DNA of 64,000 nucleotides, from contig CALZFC010000097.1 in assembly GCA_945643635.1 (NCBI GenBank), forward strand, positions 981,501 through 1,045,500, in the 5' to 3' direction. The notes beneath the pieces were generated by a model, which saw only the letters and a list, made by a program, of their open reading frames with translations, had not been told where the DNA came from and ran no database searches. Positions 49,750 to 62,000 of the stretch are shown in pieces (position 1 is the stretch's first letter; every line of letters begins with the position of its first letter). Source of the DNA: Allodiplogaster sudhausi. Taxonomy: Eukaryota; Nematoda; Chromadorea; Rhabditida; Diplogasteridae. Position numbers and translations under genes: made by a program.

Positions 49750-50580
49750 TTACTGACGAAAAAGATCCGGGCATCATATTTATGACTTGCCATCTCCCGT
49801 TTTTTTTTCTGTGGTGTCTTCAACAAAAAACACGTGGTGTTCCTTCCAGTGCTTGCCCTTTAATATTTTGATGAGAGAATAAGAGAAGTGGACAATTTTG
49901 AAATGTGACCGGAATAGTGCAATAGAGACATCTACAATTAATTTAAAAAATATTGAAGCTGACGATTTATGGGCCATCTTAATCAATGAAAGTTTTATAG
50001 TCAATTATTGAACGTATGGAATTTTCTCATTACTTCTTCTCGACTATTGTATTGAGAGAGAGTTAGAGAGAGAGTGTTAGAGAAAGAAAAAAGAGAGTGA
50101 GAGGGGGAGAGAGATTTGGCAATTTGACTCGGTGTTTTCTTGCTGTCCCTGTTGGCATCCTTTGGGACACCAACAAGGATCGAGGCCAAAGAATTGATCA
50201 ACGTCAATATTATGTTGTCATCTCCACCCCCAATCCCTGCTGTCTGCTTCTCTCTCTCACTCTCTCACTCTCACGCGCTCTCTCCCTCCTTGTCTCTCTC
50301 TCTATCTCTTTCACACTTTATCTCTCTGCTTCTCTCTCTCCCTCTCTACACCCTTCCTCTGTCTCTTTCCCCATTCTCAACGCATCTCACTTCACAGCTC
50401 TGTTTCTTACTATTTTGCCACACATTTTCTGTCAATTCTCTCTTGCTTCTCCTCAATCTTCCTCTCATTCTAAATGGAATGTCTTAGCATAGCCTTGGGT
50501 AGTCCTTCTTGAACCCCCACCCTCACCCCTCCCCATCTCTCTTTCTCTATATCCGTCCCTCTCTCTTCTCCTTCTCTCTC

Positions 50581-50636
<56 letters not shown>

Positions 50637-51096
50637 CTCCCTTTTCTCATTCGGTCGTGTCCCATCCAGCCTTGTAAGAAGATTCGATCATGCGGGCAGA
50701 TAAATGCGGCTGGCTGCCTAGATTTCACAGCCGCGTCCTTTGCTCCGTTTCTCACCATATCTCTGATACTTTTTTCATCCTAGTTATCAATCTATTTGTC
50801 TCTCTCTCTATATCTCTCTCTGCATCTCTCTCTTTCTCTCTTCTCTCTCTCTTGCTCTCTCTGTCTCTCTCTCTCACGCTCCCCTTATGTGCATAATGAA
50901 GTGATGATCCTAATCCTTGTCTCCCCATCTTCTTGAGAGAATAGCGAATCTCCCCCTCCGACTGCTCGCTCTTCATTGGAAATGGAAAGATCTCCACACT
51001 CGCCCATCTGGTGATATGCATATGTCTGCCACCATCATTGCTAGTTAACCCTCATTTGCTTTCACATTCATTTTCTATTCTATCTCTCTCTTCTCT

Positions 51097-51190
<94 letters not shown>

Positions 51191-52625
51191 CTCTCTCTTT
51201 CTTTCTTTCTCTCTCTCTCTCCCTCTCTCTCTCTCCCGCTTAATCCGTCTCTCTCTTTCTCTTACAAATACTCTTTCTCACTTGGCATCTTTCCTCTTTT
51301 TTGCCTCTTCCTCTTCCGTCATTCCTCATCTTCTTCTTTTATTTTCCTTTTGTTCGCATCTCTCGGGAGCTGCCCCCGTCGCCCCTTTGGAGAGAAGGCG
51401 AGAACGAGTTGAGGGGTTAGCAGGGAAGTGAGAGAGAGAGAGAGAGAAGTGAGAGAGAGAAAGAGAGAGAGAAGTGATAGAGAAAAGGGGAATAAAAAGG
51501 ACGAAGAAAGTAAGTGAAGGAGAGAAAGAGAGAGACAGAGAGAGATTTAGTAGGAAAGAGAAAGCGATGTATACTGCCCCAGAGAAGCTAGCCGTCCTTT
51601 CGATGCTACTGCCCTCGTCAACCGAGTCTGTCTTCTCTCTCATACTCTCTGTTTCTCTGTCTCTGCCATTCTCTCTCTCTCGCTCTCTTTTTCACTCATC
51701 TGCTATTCTCTTACTTTCTACTTTCTCTGTCGCTTCATGGCAATAATGTTTGCTCCCTCCTCGAAATAATTTGTCCAGCTTTTAATGTGAAGCTCTTCTT
51801 CTTCAAGAATCTGTTGCTTACAATGACCCATCATGACTTCTTCTTTCTCTGCCGCTCAAAAGTTGTTTTTTTCCTCCTTACCGTTCTCTCCTTCTTCTTG
51901 TCTCTTTCTCTCTCCCTCCCTCTCTCTCTCCGTCGCTCTCTCCCTCTCTGTCTGTTTGTCTGCTTCTCTCTCCATTCATATCTCTGCCCATTTCCCTCTC
52001 TCTGGTTCCATGTTGCCCTTTCCTTTCCGTCATCTCACCCGCCCGCACTCCCTCACGCATTTGTGTGCGTGTGTGCCAGTGCCCTGCCTGGCTTGGTTGC
52101 CTTCATTCATTCATCTGCCTGCCTGGATGCCCTCTCTCTCTCACTTTCTTTCTTTCTCTTGCTCTCTCACTCACTCTCTCTCTTTCTTTGTCTTGCTCTC
52201 TCTCTCTCTCCCTCTCTCTCTCTCTTCCCCCCTCTCCTCTCTCTTCCTCCATCAGGAACCGAAGCCGTCGCTCGCCATCAACGGCGAGGCGCCGCCACGC
52301 CATCGATTTTGGCTGCCACTTTCTCATTCGCCGAATCTCTCCATCTTTTCTCTCTCTCTCTCTTCTCTCTCTCTCTTCTCTCTCTTCTCTCTCTCTCTCT
52401 CTCTCTCTCTTTCTTCTCTCCTCTCTCTCACTCTCTCTGTTCTCTCTGTCGCACTCTGTGTCTCCAGTCCATTCGCTGCTCTCGGCTTTGCATTCTTTTC
52501 CCTTTCACTCTCTCTCTCTTCTCTTGTTAGTAGCTTTTTTTTTCTTTCCTGCACTATTATTTTATATCACACAAACTCTTTACTCCTTCCTCGAAACTCT
52601 CCCTCTTCTTTCTCTCTTCCTCCTC

Positions 52626-52669
<44 letters not shown>

Positions 52670-53065
52670 GTTCCACTGGCTCTCTCTACTCTCTCTCTCT
52701 CTCTCTCGTTCCTCTGGCTCTCTCTACTCTCTCTCTCTGACTTCTTCGTTCGACAACCGACGTCCTCGCAATGTGTCTCCTTTCAGTCTCCGGCAGAGCG
52801 CAGTCAAACCTTCATTTTTTTCCTCATTCGCAGTAGCTCCTCATCACGTACTTCCACTCTCACGTAGCAGAATACCTAGTCACTCTGCTGTCTCTCTCTC
52901 TCTCTCTCTCTCTTCCTCTTTTCTCTAGATGTCTGCCTCTCTACCTCCCTCTCAGCTGCGTTCTCAGCCACATCACTCCTCTCTCATCTGCTTATTCTTT
53001 TTGTATGATGCCCCTGTTAGACCCGTTTCACCAGTAATCGCTCACTGCGTGCCCTTCCCTCTCTC

Positions 53066-53113
<48 letters not shown>

Positions 53114-53295
53114 CCACTCCCTTCTCTCATCTTCCTAGTGAATGGTTAGCGCCTTTTTGGTACTGCGCACATACATTTCGCTTGCTCTGTCACCCTCTGC
53201 TTATTCTCTCTACTTCTTCGCCTCTCTCTTTCTCGCTCTCCCTCTCTCCCTCGTTTTCTGTATCTCTCTCTCTCTCATTTTCTCTCTCTCACTCT

Positions 53296-53339
<44 letters not shown>

Positions 53340-54013
53340 CCCTCTCCTTCCGCTTCTCTCACCCCGCTCAATGTGAGAGGAGCGTCGCTGTCCTCTTGGG
53401 CGGAAGCGTTGCCTTCATTCTTCCCCCGCAGCAGCACAAGTGCGAATCAGTGAAGACTTCTGCGTTTTGTTGACTTGTGAATCTTTTAACACTTTATCTC
53501 TTCTTCTGTCTTTTTATGCAACTTCAAGGGTCCATAGCTTAATGCCATATATTCTGCATTCTAATGTTTTTTTGAACGGATTGGCCAATTCTATATATAT
53601 TAACATATTACATTACTCGACAATAGATTAGAAATGACTCAACAGAATGTCGTTCACAATCAGAGAAGGAATAAGACTGAGCGTATCTTATCATTCCGAT
53701 GTCTTATTTGAATCAGAGGGGCGACTCTCAATTTTTCATTCAAATTTAATTGCCATTTTTTAAATATTAATTCTTGCCGCTTTGTCCCGGTGCTTGGTCG
53801 CTTTGATGCTCAATAAGAAGGAATGTGAATGCTTCTTTCCTAAGGCCCCTTTGCTTAAAAGGCGCCCCGCGCTCTTCAGTCGAATGTGTTTGGCACCGCT
53901 TTTAGTGACTCTTATCAAGGGCTGTAAAATGGCTCTGGATACTGTCTGTAGGGCGTAGAGGGAGAGAGAGAGGAGCAAAGAGAGAGGTATAGAGAAGCAG
54001 AGAAAGAGAGAGG

Positions 54014-54049
<36 letters not shown>

Positions 54050-55433
54050 CAAAGAGAGAGAGAGAGAGAGAGGGGGCGAGAGAGACGGGAGGTAGAGGGA
54101 AAGAGAGGATGGGAAGAGAGAGATAGAAAGAGAGAGTGAATGTTGCCTGAAGCTTCCCCTTGCTGAGCCTCATGTCTCCATCACCCAATCAGTGATGCTG
54201 CCCATGAATTTGCTGACTTTGTACTATAATGGAATTCTTCACGAATGACTGATCGATTGATAATGTCGATTAAGATCGCCCGTTTAACATTTACTGTATA
54301 ATGTAGTATATTGAATTCAGTAACAGTAATTGAATAGAGTCCAAATTGTTTCGATTTTGAGGTAGAACTCTACGCATATCACGGATTGCATTTCTCTTCT
54401 CTGGGCTTTCTATTTTTTGTCTTTGAAATCAAAATATGCTCGTCCATTCACCAGCCTGGCATTCAAATCTCTATATTGTCCATAACAAATGATGACTGTG
54501 GACAGAAGAGGGCCAACCACGTGCTCTGCCCGTCCTTGCAAGAGGCATCAGTAAATGGTGGCGTAATATGAGAGAGAGAGAGAAAGAGAGAGAGAGAGAC
54601 TGAGAGAGAGAGTGAGAGAAAGAGTGAGCTGGAAGAGCAAAGGCATTTCGACAGTGTTGAAGCAAAGCATCACTAGTGGTTGCAAGCAGCCATGTACAGT
54701 TGCCTCCTCTATTGAGTCTTGAATTCTCTTAATCTGCTCACAATCATGCGGTTTTCATGTTTTTGTTGAAATGTCACGGATAATCCGACATTTTGTAGAT
54801 TTTGATAAGTTATTATTATTATTTTTTTCTGGCATTGCAAGTAAAGCCAATGTTGGAGTGCTGACAACGAAAAGATAAAATGTAACTCGTGTGCGTGAGA
54901 ATGCGCAAATATACTGTAGAAAACTGTTGTAATGTTTGTGCCAGAAAGCGCATTCAAGATCATTATGATTCTTCATTAAGTTGATACTAACTGCAAATGA
55001 CTTTTCAAACTTTTTTTCTCCCGCGCTGCTTCTGCCTACTTGACTCTGTATGCCGCCACTTAATCTACGAATGAAGAAATTCAGGTGATCTCTTCCTCCC
55101 TTGTGCCTCTTGTTAGCCTGAATTTGAAGTCTTTTCCTCCCAGACATCTTGCATTTTGCAGTGAATAATAGTGTAATGGGTTGTTTTAAGTACTGTACTG
55201 AAGAAGAAGAACAACATTTTGAACTCATTCTCTCCCTCATTCCTCCTCTACTATATCCGTCATCATTCACCAAATATTCTTTCCTGTCACTTCTTTTATC
55301 AATCATTCACCTTCCATTTACCTCATTTTCTGTTCTTCCCCTATTGAATGGCTGAAATTTCCGTGATTTTTACCTTGTACGTGAATGCTCACCGAATGAC
55401 TACCCCTACGAAGTGATGAAGAGGGAAAGCGAG

Positions 55434-55475
<42 letters not shown>

Positions 55476-55893
55476 CAGGAGAGAGAGAGAAGAGAAAGAG
55501 AGGAGAGAATTCTGAGCGTATTGTGGAGTGTGCATGTGCTGTCGGAATCTCCATGACCATGTCTGGCACTATCTTCCCATGGAATCTCCGAATGATGGCA
55601 TAGACAGATTAGTGGAAGTGACAACAGCCGTTACACTTCTCCATTGGCTCAACAACATTGAACATCCAGTCATAGGCCTCGTAAAGGAGATTGCCTTTAA
55701 AAAAGCCTCTTTGAATACAAACTTACTTGGTCACTGTCTTGATTTTTTTTTCATTATGCGAACGTCGAAGAAATTCATTCACTTTCTTGATCTCTTAATT
55801 TTCTTCAACGCACATCCGAAGTTCGCAGGCCTGGAATCTTTGATGTCCTTTGCCATGGCTATTTCTGTCTCTTTATCTCCCTCTCTGTCTCTC

Positions 55894-55934
<41 letters not shown>

Positions 55935-56455
55935 TCTCTTTCTCTGTCCATGCTGTTTTCCTCAGATATCCGAACATCTTCCTCGAACTCTATTATCCAT
56001 CTGGTGAGAAAAAGTTTCCGAACGCCTGGCGGCAGTGTGATGTAGAAAGAGATAAAACGTTGCCGATTGATGTTTCGTATGATCCGAAGGAAGGAAAGTC
56101 AGAATCCAAAAAGATGAATAAGTGAAGAGATTGAGAGGGGGGGGGCGAGAGAAATGGGCTGCCAGGGAATAGAAAGATTAAGAACAGAGAATTAGAGAGG
56201 GATGATGAGAGAGAGAAAGCTAGAGGAGAGCGGAAGAGAGAGGGAGCGAAGAGAGGAGAGATAAAGAGAGAAGGAAGATCTGAGAGAGAAAGAGAGCAAG
56301 CGAGATTGGAATGAGAAGATTGCCTTCTCATGATAGTGCAATGTACAAATGGTGGGGGCACACTCTGCCTCGCACTAGTTATTCTCGCTAACCCTTTATT
56401 ATCCCCTCACCAACAATTTTATTAGGTGCTACGAGAGGGATATTTTATGCAACCT

Positions 56456-56496
<41 letters not shown>

Positions 56497-56521
56497 GCTT
56501 TCTCTCTCTCACTTTCCCTCG

Positions 56522-56563
<42 letters not shown>

Positions 56564-57190
56564 ACTTTCTGTGCACCTTTTGTCTACACAATTCGTCACC
56601 CTCACCTGTTATCAGAAGAAGACCTTCTTTCCCTGCCATTCTTTTCCACAGAACATGAACCGGAGCGCCACTTTGCTATTTTTATATGCTCTTTAGCAAA
56701 TTTACAGGCGCCAATATCAAAAAATGCCAGCTTTTTTACGAGCCTTCGTCTTTAGTCATCTTTTTCCCCATTCTTAAGCATTTTCCTCCTTTCTACCGTA
56801 GACGCTGTAAATGTGTCATGAGACCGAATATATGGTCAAGGTTGTAATGTATTCTAGAACTTGTTCTTTTTCCGACCGTCTAACATTGTTTACTTCGGTA
56901 CGTCTATTCACATACGCGTTTTTCCCAGCTTCTGACTCGTAAGTCATGAATTTACGCGATTTCCCTTCCCAATACATTTTGTCAGGAGTTGGCAGCAACA
57001 ACAAAATACGATGACTAAACAGACTCTCTTCCAGAAGTCCGATGCCGTGGTGCTCCTGAGTGGAAGAAGAACCGCTTTGGCTCCCGAGAAGAAAAGGCGG
57101 GAGTACGGTAGCGGCCGTCGCCGGCTGGCGGAGACGCCTCCCCTTTCCTTCCTATTTTACGGCCCTGAGCTGAGCTGAGCTGCTCGCAGC
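49750..57190. other. Long repeat-dominated region with no confident gene
   Basis: Dense CT/GA tracts (for example about 50040-50115, 50580-50640, 51080-51240, 51900-52440, 52630-52740, 53070-53110, 53260-53340, 53955-54140, 54570-54630, 55440-55505, 55895-55930, 56125-56310, 56455-56570) separated by unique sequence. The long Ser/Leu frames at 51787-52928 are artefacts. A lone exon-like block follows CCTCCATCAG at about 52255 (reading EPKPSLAINGEAPP) without a partner. The candidate terminal exon at 55966 is listed separately. Upstream of 57190 the PLC 5' region begins. Confidence 0.55.
55966..56125 (+). CDS. Candidate 3'-terminal exon, unrecognised protein
   Basis: After a CT-rich tract and TTTTCCTCAG, the frame reads YPNIFLELYYPSGEKKFPNA, WRQCDVERDKTLPIDVSYDP and a Lys-rich tail ending in TGA. 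The composition looks like real protein, with no repeat bias. Upstream coding exons were not found between 54000 and 55960. An open frame at 55528-55860 reads continuously but has no recognisable family features. Not identified. Confidence 0.35.
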
Positions 57191-59016
57191 ATGGCCAAGG
57201 AGTACCAGTTCAACTGGAAGCCAACCGTGCATCCTCTGCTTTTACAGGTTTTTGGAACTCTGGATTTACTACTTATACTTTTGAAGGAAAAAAATCTGGT
57301 CAGAACCGAAATTGAAATATCTGATGTTCAGTAAAAGAGATTTTTCCAGATATTATATTAAATGATGAATTTTTCAGGGCACCCACTTTGACAAGTTTGA
57401 GGATGTGACAACGGTGAGCGCAGCTGCCGCCACTGTCAGATTTAGTCATTTTTATTATTTCAAATGATACCGTAGTATTTTTTTTCTATATTTGATACAA
57501 ACAGCTCAGTATTTATCTTTTAAAAGTAAGTAAAATTGAAATGAATAGTGTAATTGCTTGAGTTTTGATTTGTTTACATGCTAAAATGGTACTGTCGAAT
57601 TGACAGAACCACCCTGTTTGTTTACCTCATCTGTGCCATATTCCACCACATTTCTGGCCAAAATTTTTAGCAAAAACTCAGTTTTGAAAATATCCACACC
57701 ATGATTTCCCTGCCGTGTTTCCTTTGAACCCTGTTCGGCATGATCTTTTATTACCTGTTTTTTTACAGGATAGTTCTCTGGTGGAGTTGCACGCCTTCTG
57801 CCGAGTGGATGACTGCGGCCTGTTCCTGTACTGGCAGATTGCAGGGAAGGACACAGCCGTCCTCGATCTATCCACTGTTCGTTAGAAACGAGTATATCCT
57901 TGGAGATATGCAGAAAACGAGAAAAATGAGAGATTTTTCTTTAATACAATACTTTAAAAACTTTATAAAAAGAAAGAAAAAAACTTTTAAAAACGAAGAA
58001 AAAGCGAAATTTTTTTTAGTACAGTACTCGGTTATATGTGCATGCTTGATCACTATCAATGACTTGTCTGTATCATTACCGATTATATTAATAGAATGTT
58101 GTTAATTATCAGTGCAACCATATTCTCACTGCTTCCATTGGCAGGTCTGGGAAGTGCGCACGGGTACGCTTCCACGCGAGAGTCGAGTGGTGGTGGAGGT
58201 GGAGAAGCAGGAGCGACTCGGAGTGGCCGCCGGAGCAACGCCCACCATTTCCAATGCAAGAGAAGCGCTCGAAGAACGAGTACGTTCACTTTACAGCTTA
58301 ACTATTTATATATATTTTTGCACATCTACTTGGTAATACAGTAGTCCTGTATACATGAACATGATCAGCTTTTACAAAAGTAACGTATGGTTCAAAGATT
58401 ATCTCACTACAGCCAAAGATCCTTGTTAATTATATAATAGAATGAAGTATTATTGGGGTCAGGGAATATATAACACTGTCGTCTTCTTGGAGACAAGAAG
58501 TGTGGAATAGTGTGTTTAGTTAGGCACAGAAAGCAGTGGAGTGAGTACAAACATAAATTTACGTCAAAGTATGATTTAGGTGTATTTATTCGAGAAGGCC
58601 TAAATCAGGGTGGGTACGTAAAATGGGAGGGGAACCTTATTGGCCCCGATTGGAGTAAGAGCACAGAAGAGAGGAATGCTTTCCAGGTCGTCTGGCTGAC
58701 TCACGGCTCCGATCTCGTGAGTGTCAATCACATCTATTTGCTGACGACGGATGTCGAGGCGGCCAAGGTTTTGTATACTTCATTTACGGATTCTCCCTTA
58801 ATATTTTATGCTTCGTTTATCCCCTAACGGTTTTATTAAATTTTCCATTCTTAATCGGAAAAAATAAAGTTTTTTTTTTACAGATTTGGCGTTCGGGCCT
58901 GAATGAAATTCTTCGCTCATCGCGAATCAAGCACGTCTGCCCCACGACGAGTCTTTTCAAATAGTTAGATTTTCTAAATCATACATATTTGTTGTTTATT
59001 TGGTATCTACCAGTGA

Positions 59017-59051
<35 letters not shown>

Positions 59052-62000
59052 ACTTTTTCTGGGATTTTCTTTGTGACTCTTTGTATGCAACATGGCGTGG
59101 TGTATTGCATAATTTTAACCATTAAAAACACATCTTACTGATCAATCATTAAAAACTCGTAAATTACTATTCAGTGATTTAAAACCAGTAAATTACTTTA
59201 CAGTTTAAAGATTAAAACCGTGTAAATGACTACTCTTCTGCTCAGCTGGCGCTGGCTGTGCCTCTCCACGAACGAGCGACGCAAGATTCCGATCAGAACA
59301 ATCATACGCCTCTTCGCCTCGGGCAAGCCCGAGAGAATGGTCCAGAAGTGCCTCTGCGACCTCGGTCTCGGCGGGGACAAGGTTTGTCTACCCAAACTAG
59401 CCGTATAAAAAAATTGGACATATTAAACATATTCTAACATATATATTTTTTTATTGAATGGCGTTTATTTCTTATTTTGTACGTGATAGTGTTTATTACT
59501 GTAAAATATGAAATTTAATTGTATTGACAGCTTGAGGAACAAATAGCATGGCTTACATCGATAATAATCTCCAACTGCTGATCTCTCTATCTCTTTTTTT
59601 TCGTTCCTTCTACTCCAGAGCGTGCAGTGTAATTTCGGTGTGATGTAATTTCGGTGTGATGTAATTTCGGTGTGGTGTGTGCGTGTCCCGGTATGCCACT
59701 TGGTGTGCATGAATATGATTGCGTTGTGTGTCTAGTGGAATGGCCCGATTGCAGTACATCCACGTGCCGCGCCGCATGAACAAGTCGCTGAGTCGCAAGC
59801 TTCGCAACATGGCGAGATGCGGTGGTGGCCGGCGGAAGCGAAAGGTAACAAGAACAAGAACTCGGTTTCAAAGTGGTCGAGGTGGTGGTAGTGGGTTCTC
59901 AGAACTGGATGTACAGTATCGTGTTAGTGAGTACGGTATATACCGTACCAAGTCTGTACAAATTGATATTGTCGCGTGGCCATCCGAATTTATGCGATAA
60001 TATAAAGAGATCATATCTTTTATCAAAGTCCCGGGATTAAAAAAAATATTCAGGAGTTTTGTTCGCTGCTCTAGGATAAAAAGGAACACGTGTTAATGGT
60101 GTCGTAAATTGAGCATGTGTGAAGAAGTGATCTGAATGCGTGGTGTAATCGTGGTCCTCATAGGACATCATTCTCAAGGTGTTGTCTCCATTTAGTAAAC
60201 TGCACTTTCTTTCTCCTCGATACTGATCATCAACTCCACAATAAAATGAAGACAGCTCCTTTAACACGTTTTTCCTTTCCCTTTCTTAATTTATTTTGCT
60301 ATTGAGCATGGCTAAAACTGTTGAGTTCCATGCTGGCACCTCGGGGTCAATGATTTTGCTAACTATTCATCTTTACTCTCGAAATGTGGGTATTGATTAA
60401 TTCGATTGATTCTTATCTTTATATTATTCAATATATTCCCGCCTTTTTATGGAGACTCATTGTATCTAAGGAGCGAGAAGAACTGGATGTGGACCTCGTA
60501 ACTTTCGACAAGTTCCTGCGACTCTACCATAAGATTTGCCCGCGGACGGATGTTCAAGAGCTTTTCGTCAGGCTGTCAGTTGGATAGTAGTATTTTGTGT
60601 TTAAAAAAGCATTTTTTTTTGTTTAAAATGTTCAAAATAATATTGTGGAATGGATACAGAAAACTTATGATTGTGCTTTTAAGGAGCGGCCAGAAGGAGT
60701 ACCTGACACGAGAGCGACTGGTGACCTTCCTGAATGAAGAACAGCGAGACCCCCGACTCAACGAGATTCTCTTCCCCTTCTTCGACAACGCCCGGGTGCA
60801 ACAACTCATTGCCAAGTATGAGGTGGACGACAAGTACATCCAGGATGGTCAGTCAGGAGTTTCTTATCTCATTTTTTTATAATTTTTATTTTTTTTTATA
60901 GAGAGAACTCAAGCTCTCTCTATCTCTCTCACTTTCTCTTCTCTCTATTTCTCTCTCTCTTCTCTCTCTTTTTCTCTCTTTCTCTCTTTTTCTCTCTCTT
61001 CTCGCTATTCTCTCTCTCCCTCTCTCTCCTCTTTGTCTCATTCTCTTCCTCTCATTCTCTCTCTGTCACTTTCACTCTCCTTCTGTATATCCCTAATATC
61101 AGTATTTGCCAAGGCACAAAGAAAAGATATATTCGTCCATTTTCTAAACGATGTTTACCACCAGGCAAGATGTCGGGTGATGCCTTTCTCCGCTTTCTAA
61201 TGTCCGACGAGAATGCTCCAGTATTCCTGGATAGGATAGAGCTGCACCAGGACATGGACCAGCCACTTTGCCACTACTACATCAACAGGTAGGGAGGGCG
61301 TCATTTCAAGTATTAAGAGTATCTTTCATGAAATATTTGTTCATCTACTTACCGTATTTGTTCATCTACTTATCAATTTAACGGCATAAAAATTGAATTG
61401 ACTGACGACACTTGAAATGGGTAATAATAATTAGTAGAATTATTAAGTACGTGCACCATTGCCTCTTATCTTTCAGCACTAAAACGACGTATTCGCATGA
61501 ACTAATCAAGGGATTTTCCGTGAGATGGAGTGAAAAAACTACATCTCACAAGAAATTTTAGAGAAAACTTTAGCCCTCCCCCCTTACGTAGCCACTCCCA
61601 TTTTTCCAAACTTTATATTGAGTATTTATCTCTTGCTCTTCAGCTCCCACAACACATATTTGACTGGACGACAGTACGGAGGGAAGTCGTCGTCAGAGAT
61701 CTACCGAACCGTCTTACTCTCAGGATGTCGATGTATCGAGGTAATTTACTTTATATTCTTTTTTTGAGTCATTAAATTGTTATAGGATTTTATAACTATG
61801 TTATTTGAAAGTTCCAGGGAACTAAATATCAAGTACGCTCGAAATCATATATTGATATATGATCTCTCTCTCTCTCTCTCTCTCTCTCTATAATAATTTA
61901 TTTTCTTAGCTGGATTGCTGGGATGGAACGGGCGAGAATAAAGGAGAACCTATTATAACACACGGAAAGGCCATGTGCACTGACGTATTCTTCAAGGTCT

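Noticed and set aside
51787..52928. Three overlapping long Ser/Leu open frames
   Set aside because: All run through (CT)n tracts in different frames simultaneously, the signature of dinucleotide repeats and not of coding.
55528..55860. Open frame with LLHWLNNIEHPVIGLV-like sequence
   Set aside because: It lacks a recognisable family, and its continuation runs through a CT tract. Kept only as context for the terminal exon at 55966.
58510..58686. Open frame upstream of PLC exon 58687 that reads straight into it
   Set aside because: The PLC-beta PH domain aligns directly from exon 58145-58279 to 58687-58767. The open stretch is intronic and ends at a good acceptor.
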